DNA of 64,000 bases. Origin: Nocardioides sp. Root122. GTDB taxonomy: Bacteria > Actinomycetota > Actinomycetes > Propionibacteriales > Nocardioidaceae. The translations under genes were made by a program, and so were the position numbers. The stretch lies in NCBI RefSeq assembly GCF_001425025.1, contig NZ_LMDE01000014.1, forward strand, positions 1 to 64,000, in the 5' to 3' direction. Within the stretch, counting starts at the first letter, position 1. Each line of letters begins with the position of its first letter. The notes under the pieces are model-generated. The model was not told the origin of the DNA, ran no database searches, and saw only the letters and a list, made by a program, of their open reading frames with translations. Shown here piece by piece: positions 49,581 through 58,283 of the stretch.

Positions 49581-50161
49581 GCCGGGAGGATCACCACGTG
49601 GCGCTTCGGCTCGGCGCCCTCGGACTCGGACGTGAGGCCGGCTGCGGCGACGGCGTCGTGGACGACCTTGCGCTCGAAGGCGCTCATCGGCTCGAGCGAC
49701 AGGGACTCGCCCGACTCCTTCACCTCGGCGATCGAGGTCTCGGCCAGGGCCACCAGGCGCTTGCGCTGCTCCGCACGGTGGCCGCCGACGTCGAGCATGA
49801 GGCGCGAGCGCTCACCGGTCTCGCGGTAGACAGCAAGGCGAGTCAGCTCCTGGAGCGCCTCGAGGACCTCACCGTTGCGGCCGACGAGCTGGCTGAGGTC
49901 GGCGCCGTCGATCTGCACGCTGGCGCGATCACCCTCGACGTCCATGTCGAGGTCGCCGTCGAGGTCCGCGATGTCGAGCAGCTCCTCGAGGTAGTCGGCA
50001 GCGATGTCGCCCTCGTGCTCGAGGCGCTCGACCTTCGACGGACGAGCAGACGCGCCCTCGGTGGGCTCGCCGGCATCGCTGTCAGTGCCTTCGGTGTCGG
50101 TGCTCTCGGTGTCCGCCGGCTCGGTCTCGACGGCATCCGCGCCGGTCAACTGGTCGCTCAC
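49577..50161 (-). CDS. jag: RNA-binding protein Jag/KhpB
   Basis: A 194-residue protein. A Thr/Glu/Asp-rich N-terminus (about 1-45), then the KH domain (EELLDIADLDGDLDMDVEGDRASVQIDGADLSQLVGRNGEVLEALQELT, with the GRNG loop), and the R3H domain (RLMLDVGGHRAEQRKRLVALAE; SAFERKVVHDAVAAAG). It lacks the long N-terminal Jag domain of Firmicutes, as usual in actinobacteria. AGGAG precedes GTG 50161 by six bases. It binds RNA and affects envelope functions in other bacteria. It is between yidC and rsmG with GTGA overlap downstream. Confidence 0.93.
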   Translation of the reverse strand: MSDQLTGADAVETEPADTESTDTEGTDSDAGEPTEGASARPSKVERLEHEGDIAADYLEELLDIADLDGDLDMDVEGDRASVQIDGADLSQLVGRNGEVLEALQELTRLAVYRETGERSRLMLDVGGHRAEQRKRLVALAETSIAEVKESGESLSLEPMSAFERKVVHDAVAAAGLTSESEGAEPKRHVVILPA

Positions 50162-50223
50162 GTGTGTCTCCTGCTTGTCGTTGCGTCGGCGGCACCGCAC
50201 GCGGTCCGCCGTGGAAGTCTGGG

Positions 50224-51174
50224 TCAGCGCTTCTTCTTCTTGTTGCGCTGCGCCTTGGTCTGCCGCTGTGGCTGCGCGCGGGGAGCCTTGGGCTCCTCCA
50301 CGACCACCTCGGGCTCGGTGGCCGCCTGACCGGCGGGGACCTTGCCCTTCGCCCGGTCGCGCTCCTCCTTGGCCTTCGCGGCCGGGGTGCCGGGCGCCGG
50401 GTTGTTGCGGATCACGTAGAACTGCTGGCACATGGTCCAGAGGTTCGAGACCGTCCAGTAGACGAGGACGCCGATCGGGAACGCGATGCCGCCGACCGCG
50501 AACACCACGGGCAGGACGTAGAGCAGCATCTTCTGCTGCTGGGCGTAGGGGCCCGAGAGTGCGTCGGCCGGCATGTTCTTGCTCATCAGCTGGCGCTGGG
50601 TCATGAAGGTGGTGGCGGTCATCGCAAGCACGAGCACCGCGGCGACGACCATGACGCCCGTGACGCCGTCGTTGTTGAGGAACGTGCCGGAGACCGGGAT
50701 CTTGTCGAAGAGCCTGGAGTCACCGAACTGCTTGGCGAGCTCCTCGTCGAGGAAGCCGTGCGCCTTGCCCTTCTTCGAGGCCTGGTCGAGCATCCGGAAG
50801 AGCGCCAGGAAGATCGGCATCTGCAGCAGGATCGGAAGGCACGAGGCGAACGGGTTGGTGCCCGAGTCCTTGTAGAGCTTCATCGTCTCCTGGGCGAGCT
50901 TCTCCCGGTCGTGCCCGTACTTCTTCTGCAGCTCCCGCACCTTGGGCTGGATGAGCTGCATGTTCCGGCTGGACTTGATCTGCTTCACGAAGAGCGGGAT
51001 CAGCGCGGCCCGGATGACCAGGGTCAGTCCCACGATCGACAGGATCCACGCGGCGCCACCGGCCGGGTCGAGGACCGTGGAGAGCATCTTGTGGATGCCG
51101 ACCAGCACGAAGGACACCGCGTAGTAGAGCGGCACCATGATCGCGTGGCCGATGGATCCGAAGAAGTCGAGCAC
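50224..51174 (-). CDS. yidC: Membrane protein insertase YidC
   Basis: A 316-residue insertase of the Oxa1 family. The first helices are MLDFFGSIGHAIMVPLYYAVSF, then WILSIVGLTLVIRAALIPLFVKQIKSSRNM with the conserved groove arginine, LPILLQMPIFLALFRML, and two later helices ending GVLVYWTVSNLWTMCQQFYVI. The Lys-rich tail (about 275-316, ending KKKKR) probably touches the ribosome. GTG 51174 directly follows the yidD stop. It inserts membrane proteins alone or with Sec. Confidence 0.95.
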   Translation of the reverse strand: MLDFFGSIGHAIMVPLYYAVSFVLVGIHKMLSTVLDPAGGAAWILSIVGLTLVIRAALIPLFVKQIKSSRNMQLIQPKVRELQKKYGHDREKLAQETMKLYKDSGTNPFASCLPILLQMPIFLALFRMLDQASKKGKAHGFLDEELAKQFGDSRLFDKIPVSGTFLNNDGVTGVMVVAAVLVLAMTATTFMTQRQLMSKNMPADALSGPYAQQQKMLLYVLPVVFAVGGIAFPIGVLVYWTVSNLWTMCQQFYVIRNNPAPGTPAAKAKEERDRAKGKVPAGQAATEPEVVVEEPKAPRAQPQRQTKAQRNKKKKR

Positions 51175-51429
51175 TCATGCTCCTCGTGTTGCAGGGGACT
51201 CCGCGGCCGGAGTGGCGCGGGAGGGGACGGGGTCGTAGCCGCCGGCCGCCCACGGGTGGCAGCGGCCGATACGGCGCAGCGAGAGCCAGGTTCCCCGCAC
51301 CGCACCGTGCACGGTGACCGCCTCGAGGGCGTACGCCGAGCACGTCGGGTGGTAGCGGCACACCTGGCCGTAGAGCGGGCTGATCGCGAAGCGCCACGCA
51401 CGGATGAAGGCGATGAGGACGTGCTTCAT
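51175..51429 (-). CDS. yidD: Membrane protein insertion efficiency factor YidD
   Basis: An 84-residue protein (MKHVLIAFIRAWRFAISPLY; CRYHPTCSAYALEAVTVHGA; RIGRCHPWAAGGYDPVP) with the conserved cysteine pattern of the YidD family. ATG 51429 overlaps the rnpA stop by four bases, and its stop abuts the yidC start. It assists membrane protein insertion. Confidence 0.95.
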   Translation of the reverse strand: MKHVLIAFIRAWRFAISPLYGQVCRYHPTCSAYALEAVTVHGAVRGTWLSLRRIGRCHPWAAGGYDPVPSRATPAAESPATRGA

Positions 51430-51779
51430 GGCCTGCTCACGCGCTCGAGCGTACGGCCGAGGTCCGCGCCGAGCGCCGAGTAGGACGCCTCGGCGGAGGC
51501 GGGCAGTGCCCGGACCACGAGAGCAGCACGACCCGGAAGCGCCTCCAGCTGTGGAAGGTGCTCCCGGGTCAGATGGCGAAGTCGTCTCTTCACGCGCGTG
51601 CGTGTGACGGCGTTGCCCACGGCCTTGCTGACCGTGAATCCCACCTGGGGAGGGCCGGCGTCGGCGTCGGGGTCCCACGCGAGGTGGACCACCAGCGTCG
51701 TCGAGCCGGCCCGTCGTCCGCTGCGGACAGCGCGACGGAAGCCGTCGCTGTCGGTCAGTCGGTTGACGGTGGAGAGCAC
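51426..51779 (-). CDS. rnpA: Ribonuclease P protein component
   Basis: A 117-residue basic protein: MLSTVNRLTDSDGFRRAVRSGRRA, VGFTVSKAVGNAVTRTRVKRRLRHLTRE (the RNR signature) and ALVVRALPASAEASYSALGADL. It binds the catalytic RNA of RNase P for tRNA 5' maturation. Between rpmH (25 bases) and yidD (4-base overlap). No RNase P RNA gene is in the window. Confidence 0.96.
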   Translation of the reverse strand: MLSTVNRLTDSDGFRRAVRSGRRAGSTTLVVHLAWDPDADAGPPQVGFTVSKAVGNAVTRTRVKRRLRHLTREHLPQLEALPGRAALVVRALPASAEASYSALGADLGRTLERVSRP

Positions 51780-51804
51780 GGCGGGGTGCCGTGAGCCCTG
51801 GCCG

Positions 51805-51942
51805 TCAGACGGCCAGGCTCTTGCGGCCCTTGCGGCGACGGCTGGACAGGATCGAGCGACCGGCGCGGGTCCGCATGCGGAGGCGGAAACCGTGCACCTT
51901 GTGACGGCGACGGTTGTTCGGCTGGTAGGTACGCTTGCTCAC
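51805..51942 (-). CDS. rpmH: 50S ribosomal protein L34
   Basis: A 45-residue protein, SKRTYQPNNRRRHKVHGFRL then MRTRAGRSILSSRRRKGRKS, ending LAV. GTG 51942 follows GGAGAAA by eight bases; the upstream open frame is not coding. It heads the rpmH-rnpA-yidD-yidC-jag-rsmG-parA-parB series, which runs away from oriC. Confidence 0.97.
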   Translation of the reverse strand: MSKRTYQPNNRRRHKVHGFRLRMRTRAGRSILSSRRRKGRKSLAV

Positions 51943-52461
51943 GGCTATTTCTCCGAAGGTTTCGAGGGATGTCCACTCCACAGCGAGTCGGTGCTGGCCT
52001 GGACCCGAGTTCCAGATTCGGCCGGCACCGCCCACCCACGCGGCCGCCGTGTGGCGGATCGTGGACATGCGGCACCCGTCGACAAGGAGCGACCGGCCAA
52101 CGGTACGCGGTGGGGAAAGAGGGGGTCAAACCCACGGGACCTCCCTGCGGGCCGGCCTGTGGATGACGTCTTGCCCGAGGCCTCGCCGGGTTGTTACGTT
52201 CCCTGTCTCCGCGGTCTGCGAAAACCACGGTTCGTCCAGGGTCCGCAGTGCGCTGTGACCCGGGTCACATGGTGTCTGATTCCGCCTCTGACCTGCGCAA
52301 ACGCTGGAAGGATCGCCGGCTGGAGCAGCGTGGGGAGCCCGGTCGCAGCGATCGGGCTCATCAGTTCACAGCTTGTGGACAACTCTGTGGACTCGGGCGC
52401 GGCGTTGCACCCGGTGTGACTCAGACTGTGACTCGAATATGAAACAGCGAAGGCGGTCCGG
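51943..52461 (+). promoter_or_regulatory. rpmH-dnaA intergenic region, left part of the origin
   Basis: A 519-base region with no gene. TGTGGACAA (52374-52382) is a perfect DnaA box in reverse; TGTGGACTC (52386-52394) and TGTGGATGA (52158-52166) are weaker. The motif TGACCTGCGCAAAC is at 52289-52302. GAATAT near 52435-52440 is a possible dnaA -10 box. Confidence 0.6.
52283..52304 (+). repeat. Copy 2 of the replication-gene motif
   Basis: Twenty-two bases, with core TGACCTGCGCAAAC (52289-52302), differing at one base from 11511-11532; about 160 bases before the dnaA start. Confidence 0.7.
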
Positions 52462-53898
52462 GTGGACGACCAGCAGGTAGATCTCGGAACGGCGTGGCAG
52501 CAGATCGTCGAGGACCTCCAGCCCAACCAGCGTGCCTGGTTGCGCCCGAGCGTGCCGATGACGCTCCACGAGAACACCGCGATCATCGCCGTGCCCAACG
52601 ACTTCACCCGCAACCAGCTCGAGGGCCGGCTGCGCAACCACATCGAGGACGCCCTGACCGAGGGCTTCGGTCGCGAGATCCGGATGCTCGTCACGGTGAA
52701 CCCCGCGCTCGAGTCCGAGGCACCGCCACAGATCGACGAATCGACAGATGGATCTATCGCTTTGTCGACAAATGACGCGCGTCCTCTCGAGCAGGCGCCG
52801 CCGGCGATGTCCGACCCCGAGCCCTCGATGGGCCAGGGTGAGCGCCGCCCGTCAGCGCTCGAGACCCGGCTCAACCCCAAGTACACGTTCGAGACCTTCG
52901 TCATCGGCTCGTCCAACCGCTTTCCGCACGCCGCCGCCGTCGCGGTCGCCGAGGCCCCGGGCAAGGCCTACAACCCGCTGCTCGTCTACGGCGAGTCCGG
53001 CCTGGGCAAGACGCATCTGCTGCACGCGATCGGGCACTACGTCCGCAGCCTCTACAGCAACGCCAAGGTGCGCTACGTCTCCAGCGAGGAGTTCACCAAC
53101 GAGTTCATCAACGCCATCCGCGACGACCGGCAGGACCGCTTCAAGCGCCGCTACCGCGACGTCGACGTGCTGCTGATCGACGACATCCAGTTCCTCGAGG
53201 GCAAGACGCAGACGCAGGAGGAGTTCTTCCACACGTTCAACACCCTCCACAACGCCAACAAGCAGATCGTGCTGACGTCCGACCGCGCGCCCAAGCGGCT
53301 CGAGGCCCTGGAGGACCGGCTCCGCAACCGGTTCGAGTGGGGACTCATCACCGACGTGCAGCCGCCGGACCTCGAGACCCGCATCGCGATCCTGCGCAAG
53401 AAGGCCGCGATGGACCGGCTCACCGCGCCGCCGGACGTCCTGGAGTTCATCGCCTCGAAGATCCAGACCAACATCCGCGAGCTCGAGGGTGCGCTGATCC
53501 GCGTGACGGCCTTCGCGAACCTCAACCGCCAGGAGGTCGACATGACCCTGGCCGAGATCGTGCTCAAGGACCTGATCCCCGAGGGTGGCGAGCCGGAGAT
53601 CACCCACGCGCTCATCATCGCCCAGACCGCGGCCTACTTCGGCGTCTCGCTCGAGGACCTCACCGGTCCCTCACGCGGACGGCACCTGGTGATGGCCCGA
53701 CAGATCGGGATGTACCTCTGTCGCGAGCTCACCAGCATGTCGCTGCCCCAGATCGGACGTGAGTTCGGCGGACGCGACCACACCACGGTGATGTACGCCG
53801 ATCGCAAGATCCGCCAGCTGCTCGCCGAGCGCCGCGCGGTCTTCAACCAGGTCAGCGAGCTCACCAACCGCGTGAAGATGCAGGCCCGCCAGGCCTGA
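52462..53898 (+). CDS. dnaA: Chromosomal replication initiator DnaA
   Basis: A 478-residue protein. Domain I (about 1-80: WQQIVEDLQPNQRAWLRP) binds helicase and regulators. Domain II (about 81-135) is a variable linker that includes a stretch encoded by a short element resembling 46121-46160. Domain III has Walker A LLVYGESGLGKTHLL (about 177-184) and VLLIDDIQFLEGK. Domain IV ends with LPQIGREFGGRDHTTVMYA, the DnaA-box recognition signature. GTG 52462 (MDDQQVDLGTAWQQIVE) was taken. It unwinds the origin and loads DnaB, encoded 41 kb away here. Confidence 0.97.
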   Translation: MDDQQVDLGTAWQQIVEDLQPNQRAWLRPSVPMTLHENTAIIAVPNDFTRNQLEGRLRNHIEDALTEGFGREIRMLVTVNPALESEAPPQIDESTDGSIALSTNDARPLEQAPPAMSDPEPSMGQGERRPSALETRLNPKYTFETFVIGSSNRFPHAAAVAVAEAPGKAYNPLLVYGESGLGKTHLLHAIGHYVRSLYSNAKVRYVSSEEFTNEFINAIRDDRQDRFKRRYRDVDVLLIDDIQFLEGKTQTQEEFFHTFNTLHNANKQIVLTSDRAPKRLEALEDRLRNRFEWGLITDVQPPDLETRIAILRKKAAMDRLTAPPDVLEFIASKIQTNIRELEGALIRVTAFANLNRQEVDMTLAEIVLKDLIPEGGEPEITHALIIAQTAAYFGVSLEDLTGPSRGRHLVMARQIGMYLCRELTSMSLPQIGREFGGRDHTTVMYADRKIRQLLAERRAVFNQVSELTNRVKMQARQA

Positions 53899-54309
53899 GG
53901 CTGTGGTCCACCTCGAGCCGGGCCGCTCGGTGTGGAGAAGTTGTGGTTCGGTCCGCCGCGTCGTCCCCAGCCCCTGTGGACTCATGGGGACGAACCACAC
54001 GGATCCGCTCGCCCGTCCACACCGCCACCAAGCCGCCCCCACGGCGTCCACACCCCGTGTGCACATGGGTGCGACCGCCTGACCTGCGCAAACACGAGTT
54101 CTCCACAGTTTCCACGGACCCTATGACCACTACGAACCTGAAGACTGGTCCGATCTCCCACCAACACCGAACCGCGCTCCCTCTGGGGAGAACCCTCCCG
54201 CCGTGTCGGAAGCGCGTGGCAGGATGCTCATCCCACGCGCCTGTGCGCGTCTTCTTGTCTGCCCGATCGCCCCGCCCTCTCCGCACCACCTCTCCCTGAG
54301 GAGACCCTT
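53899..54309 (+). promoter_or_regulatory. oriC: Probable oriC, dnaA-dnaN intergenic region
   Basis: A 411-base region with DnaA-box-like 9-mers of mixed quality: TGTGGAGAA (53931-53939), TGTGGACTC (53975-53983), CCGTCCACA (54013-54021), GCGTCCACA (54044-54052) and TTCTCCACA (54099-54107). The motif TGACCTGCGCAAAC is at 54080-54093. Location between dnaA and dnaN is where actinobacterial origins lie. GAGGAG stands before the dnaN start. Confidence 0.75.
54080..54093 (+). repeat. Copy 3 of the replication-gene motif
   Basis: TGACCTGCGCAAAC, six bases before TTCTCCACA (54099-54107), as copy 1 lies close to CATTCCACA. Confidence 0.7.
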
Positions 54310-55446
54310 GTGAAGTTCCGCGTCGAACGCGACGTCTTCGCCGATGCCGTCGCCTGGGCTGCTCGCAGCCTCCCTGTCCGTCCCAGCTCGCCGGTGCTGG
54401 CCGGTCTGCTGATCGAGGCGAGCGACGCGGGCCTGATGCTCTCGACCTTCGACTACGAGACCTCGGCGCGCGCCACCCTCACCGCGGAGGTCAACGACGA
54501 GGGCAAGGCGCTGGTCAGTGGCCGGCTCCTGGCCGACATCTGCCGCAGCCTCCCGGCCAAGCCCGTCGAGCTCACCCTCGACGGCCCCCGCGTCTCGCTC
54601 ACCTGTGGCTCCGCCCGGTTCAGCCTGCAGACCATGCCGGTCGCCGACTACCCGACGCTGCCCGAGATGCCGTCCGCCACCGGCACCGTCTCGAGCGCCG
54701 ACTTCGCCCACGCCGTGTCCCAGGCGGTGACCGCCGCGGGCCGCGACGACATGCTGCCCGTGCTCACCGGCGTACGGATCGAGATCGACGGCTCCACCAT
54801 GGCGCTGCTCGCCACCGACCGCTTCCGCCTCTCCCACCGCGAGCTCACCTGGAACCCGCAGTCCCCCGACGCCTCGGTGGCCGCGCTGGTCCCCGCGAAG
54901 GTGCTCGGCGACACCGCCAAGTCCCTGACCTCGGGCGCCGAGGTGACGATCGCGCTCAGCTCGGGCGGCACCGGCGAGGGACTCATCGGATTCGAGGGCA
55001 CGGGTCTCGGTGGTGTCCGCCGCACGACTACCCGCCTGCTCGACGGCGAGTTCCCGAAGGTCCGCTCCCTCTTCCCGGCCGAGCACCTCACCGTCGCCAA
55101 GGTCAACAAGGCCGAGCTGATCGAGACCGTCAAGCGCGTCGCCCTCGTGGCCGAGCGCAACACCGCCGTGCAGATGAAGTTCGGCGACCACCAGATCGTG
55201 CTCGACGCCGGTTCGGGCGACGAGGCGATGGCGACCGAGGCCGTCGACGCCGACATCACCGGTGACGACCTGACCACCGGCTTCAACCCGCAGTTCCTCC
55301 TCGACGGCCTCACCGCCATCGACGGGGAGTTCGTCGACCTCGCCTTCACCCAGGCGACGAAGCCCGTCGTCATCTCCGGCACCGACGCGGACGACGACTC
55401 GAGCTCGTTCCGCTACCTCCTGATGCCGCGACGCCTGCTGAGCTGA
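54310..55446 (+). CDS. dnaN: DNA polymerase III beta sliding clamp
   Basis: A 378-residue clamp with three homologous domains: MKFRVERDVFADAVAWAARSLPVRPSSPVLAGL, ISVDDMLPVLTGV-like DMLPVLTGVRIEIDGSTMALLATDRFRLSH, and the last part ending RYLLMPRRLLS (the usual MP(R/V)R-L end). It holds the polymerase on DNA. GTG 54310 follows GAGGAG by eight bases. An active dimer ring is expected; no unusual features. Confidence 0.97.
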   Translation: MKFRVERDVFADAVAWAARSLPVRPSSPVLAGLLIEASDAGLMLSTFDYETSARATLTAEVNDEGKALVSGRLLADICRSLPAKPVELTLDGPRVSLTCGSARFSLQTMPVADYPTLPEMPSATGTVSSADFAHAVSQAVTAAGRDDMLPVLTGVRIEIDGSTMALLATDRFRLSHRELTWNPQSPDASVAALVPAKVLGDTAKSLTSGAEVTIALSSGGTGEGLIGFEGTGLGGVRRTTTRLLDGEFPKVRSLFPAEHLTVAKVNKAELIETVKRVALVAERNTAVQMKFGDHQIVLDAGSGDEAMATEAVDADITGDDLTTGFNPQFLLDGLTAIDGEFVDLAFTQATKPVVISGTDADDDSSSFRYLLMPRRLLS

Positions 55447-55497
55447 GGCTTCCGGACCCAGGCTGCCAGGCACATCCCGGGGGTTTCGTCGCGCCGT

Positions 55498-55520
55498 CCC
55501 GACCTCGTTCCTCGGTCGGG
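55498..55520 (+). terminator. Hairpin after dnaN
   Basis: CCCGACC (55498-55504) and GGTCGGG (55514-55520), nine-base loop. A second hairpin GCCGTGCA/TGCACGGC (55545-55571) abuts the -10 box of gnd. Confidence 0.55.
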
Positions 55521-55571
55521 CGCTTCCTCAACCTCCTCCGCTGCGCCGTGCACTCGTTCCTCCTGCACGGC

Positions 55572-55577
55572 TACGCT
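55572..55577 (+). promoter_or_regulatory. Leaderless-type -10 box TACGCT of gnd
   Basis: TACGCT with six bases to ATG 55584, so gnd has its own transcript apart from dnaN. Confidence 0.55.
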
Positions 55578-55583
55578 CCGGAC

Positions 55584-56558
55584 ATGGACATCGGACTCAT
55601 CGGCCTCGGCAAGATGGGCGGCAACATGCGCGAGCGCATGCGGCGCGCCGGACTCACGGTGGTCGGCTACGACCGCAACCCCGACGTCAGCGACGTCGAC
55701 TCGCTCACAGCGCTGGTCGAGGCACTGCCCAGCCCCAAGGTCGTGTGGGTGATGGTGCCCGCCGGCGACCCGACCCGCGCGACGGTCAAGGAGCTCGCCG
55801 ACCTGCTCGGCGAGGGCGACGTGGTGGTCGACGGCGGCAACTCGCGGTGGACCGACGACATCGCCAACGCCGAGCTGCTCGCCGAGAAGGGCATCGGCTA
55901 CGTCGACTGCGGCGTCTCCGGCGGTGTCTGGGGCCTCGAGAACGGCTACGCGCTGATGTACGGCGGCGACGCCGACGACGTCGCCAAGGTCCAGGAGGCC
56001 TTCGACGCCCTCAAGCCCGAGGGCGACTTCGGCTCGGTGCACGCCGGCAAGGTCGGCGCGGGCCACTTCAGCAAGATGGTCCACAACGGCATCGAGTACG
56101 CGATCATGCAGGCCTACGCCGAGGGCTGGGAGCTGCTCGACAAGGCCGAGCTCACCGACAACGTCACCGAGGTCTTCCGGTCGTGGCGCGAGGGCACGGT
56201 CATCCGCTCGTGGCTGCTCGACCTGATGGTCAACGCCCTCGACGAGGACCCCGGGCTGAGCAAGATCGCCGGCTACGCCGCAGACTCCGGCGAGGGCCGC
56301 TGGACCGTCGAGGCGGGGATCGAGCACGGCGTCGCCACCCCGGCGATCACCGCCGCGCTCTATGCCCGGTTCGTCTCCCAGCAGGACGACTCCCCGACGA
56401 TGAAGGCCGTGGCCGCGATGCGCAACCAGTTCGGTGGCCACGCGGTGCGCTCGACCGCGCCCAAGGGCGGCGACGCCGAGGGCAGCACCGGCGCGGAGCA
56501 GTCCGAGACCGCCCAGAAGGCCGGCGCGGGCTCCGACCGGGAGCAGGGCGAGAGCTAG
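55584..56558 (+). CDS. gnd: 6-phosphogluconate dehydrogenase (short NAD-type)
   Basis: A 324-residue dehydrogenase of the shorter GntZ-type: MDIGLIGLGKMGGNMRERM (Rossmann motif), VDGGNSRWTDDI, CGVSGGVWGLENGYALM, KMVHNGIEYAIMQAYAEG with the catalytic lysine, and YARFVSQQDD. It oxidatively decarboxylates 6-phosphogluconate to ribulose 5-phosphate. ATG 55584 is leaderless; the open frame upstream runs through the hairpin. The last 30 residues are a charged tail. Location between dnaN and recF is conserved in actinobacteria. Confidence 0.92.
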   Translation: MDIGLIGLGKMGGNMRERMRRAGLTVVGYDRNPDVSDVDSLTALVEALPSPKVVWVMVPAGDPTRATVKELADLLGEGDVVVDGGNSRWTDDIANAELLAEKGIGYVDCGVSGGVWGLENGYALMYGGDADDVAKVQEAFDALKPEGDFGSVHAGKVGAGHFSKMVHNGIEYAIMQAYAEGWELLDKAELTDNVTEVFRSWREGTVIRSWLLDLMVNALDEDPGLSKIAGYAADSGEGRWTVEAGIEHGVATPAITAALYARFVSQQDDSPTMKAVAAMRNQFGGHAVRSTAPKGGDAEGSTGAEQSETAQKAGAGSDREQGES

Positions 56559-56566
56559 GCCATGAC

Positions 56567-57712
56567 GTGCACGTCGCGCACCTGACCCTGCACGACTTCC
56601 GCTCCTACGCCGACCTCGACGTGGCCCTGGAGCCGGGAGCGACGGCCTTCATCGGTCGCAACGGCCAGGGCAAGACCAACCTCGTCGAGGCGATCGACTA
56701 TCTCTCGCGCCTCTCCTCGCACCGCGTCGCCACCGACACGCCGCTCGTGCGGGCCGGTGCCGACCAGGCGATCGTGCGCGCCTCGGTCGTGAAGGAGGGA
56801 CGCACGGCGCTGCTCGAGGTCGAGCTCAACCCGGGCCGGGCCAACCGGGCGCGGATCAACCGCTCACCGCTCCCCCGTCCGCGCGAGCTCATCGGTCTGG
56901 TGCGCACCGTCGTCTTCGCGCCCGACGACCTCACCCTGGTCAAGGGCGACCCGTCCGACCGCCGCAAGTTCCTCGACGACCTCCTGGTGCTCCGGGTGCC
57001 GCGACTGGCCGGGGTCCGGTCGGACTACGACCGGATCCTCAAGCAGCGCAACAGCCTGCTCAAGACCGCCGGCGTGGCCCGTGGTGGCTCGCGCGACGCG
57101 GCGATGTCGACGCTCGAGATCTGGGACGACAACCTGGCGCGGGTCGGCGCCGAGCTGCTCGGCGCGCGCCTCCAGCTGGTCGAGGACCTGCGCCCCTACC
57201 TCGGCAAGGCCTACGAGGCCGTGGCCCGCGGCGCCAGCCGCGACGACGCCGACCTCGACTACCGTGCGAGCCTCGAGGTGGCCGGCACCGACGACCTGCA
57301 GCAGGCGCTCCTCGACGCCATCGCCACCCGGCGCAAGGACGAGCTCGACCGCGGGATCTCCCTCGTCGGCCCGCACCGCGACGACCTGCTGCTCACCCTC
57401 GGGACGGGGCCCGATCCTGGCGACCTGCGCCTGCCGGTGAAGGGCTACGCCTCCCACGGGGAGTCGTGGTCCTTCGCGCTCGCGCTCCGGCTGGCGTCGT
57501 ACGACCTGCTGCGCGCCGACGGCGACGACCCGATCCTCGTCCTCGACGACGTGTTCGCCGAGCTCGACGTGGAGCGCCGTAACCAGCTGGCCCAGCTCGT
57601 GGCCGGTGCGGAGCAGGTGCTGGTCACCGCCGCGGTCGCCGCCGACGTGCCCGACGCGCTGCAAGGTGTGCGGTTCGTGGTGGCCGACGGGCAGGTGACC
57701 CGTGACGAGTGA
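56567..57712 (+). CDS. recF: DNA replication and repair protein RecF
   Basis: A 381-residue SMC-like ATPase. Walker A is FIGRNGQGKTNLVEAI (about 30-40), then YLSRLSSHRVATDTPLVR, LVKGDPSDRRKFLDDLLV, and the C-terminal signature SHGESWSFALALRLASYDLL with ILVLDDVFAELD. It helps load RecA on gapped DNA. GTG 56567 (MHVAHLTLHDFRSYADL) is eight bases after the gnd stop. It overlaps the dciA start by 11 bases. Confidence 0.95.
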   Translation: MHVAHLTLHDFRSYADLDVALEPGATAFIGRNGQGKTNLVEAIDYLSRLSSHRVATDTPLVRAGADQAIVRASVVKEGRTALLEVELNPGRANRARINRSPLPRPRELIGLVRTVVFAPDDLTLVKGDPSDRRKFLDDLLVLRVPRLAGVRSDYDRILKQRNSLLKTAGVARGGSRDAAMSTLEIWDDNLARVGAELLGARLQLVEDLRPYLGKAYEAVARGASRDDADLDYRASLEVAGTDDLQQALLDAIATRRKDELDRGISLVGPHRDDLLLTLGTGPDPGDLRLPVKGYASHGESWSFALALRLASYDLLRADGDDPILVLDDVFAELDVERRNQLAQLVAGAEQVLVTAAVAADVPDALQGVRFVVADGQVTRDE

Positions 57713-58283
57713 CGAGCCGGAGCTCGTGACCGGCGACGCCGCGGCCCCGCGGAGCGAGTCGAACGGGCCGAACGAGTCGGTCGAGCACCGGCCCGACGGT
57801 CTCGACCTGGCCCGGGCCGCCGCCCGCGCGGCCGCTGCGAGCCCGGGCACCCCGGCCAAGCGGCGCCCGGCCGCCGCGTTCCGGAGGCGGACGACCACGA
57901 CGTCGTCGGGGGCTCGACCCGACGACCGCGACCCCCAGCCGCTCGGGTCCGCGATGGGTCGGCTGATCGCCCAGCACGGCTGGGAGCTCGACCTCAAGGT
58001 CCAGGGCGTCTTCGGGCGTTGGGCCGAGCTCGTCGGCGACGAGGTCGCCGCGCACTGCACACCCGAGTCCTTCGCCGACGGTCGCCTGGTGGTGCGGACC
58101 GATTCCACCGCCTGGGCCACGCAGCTCAAGCTGCTCACCCCCACCGTCGTACGCCGCCTCAACGAGGAGCTCGGCCACGGCACCGTCACCGTGATCGAGG
58201 TGCTCGGCCCCCACCTGCCGACCTGGACCAAGGGTCGGCTCTCCAGCCGCGACGGCCGCGGGCCGCGCGACACCTACGGCTGA
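57702..58283 (+). CDS. DciA-like DUF721 protein
   Basis: A 193-residue protein. The first 90 residues are disordered (Ala/Arg/Pro-rich). The DUF721 domain covers about 85-175: GRLIAQHGWELDLKVQGVFGRWAELVGDEVAAHCTPESFADGRLVVRTDSTAWATQLKLL. DciA proteins act as helicase operators or loaders in bacteria without DnaC, which fits a DnaB-containing actinobacterium. GTG 57702 lies within the end of recF. gyrB follows after 300 bases. Confidence 0.82.
   Translation: MTSDEPELVTGDAAAPRSESNGPNESVEHRPDGLDLARAAARAAAASPGTPAKRRPAAAFRRRTTTTSSGARPDDRDPQPLGSAMGRLIAQHGWELDLKVQGVFGRWAELVGDEVAAHCTPESFADGRLVVRTDSTAWATQLKLLTPTVVRRLNEELGHGTVTVIEVLGPHLPTWTKGRLSSRDGRGPRDTYG

Noticed and set aside
54123..54299. 58-codon ORF in the dnaA-dnaN spacer ending ten bases before dnaN
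   Set aside because: No ribosome-binding site or -10 box at leaderless distance, Arg/Pro/Ser-rich composition, and location in the origin argue against a gene; conservation could change this.
56562..56585. Seven-codon ORF overlapping the recF start
   Set aside because: Too short and its stop is not placed at the recF start as in the other mini-ORFs.
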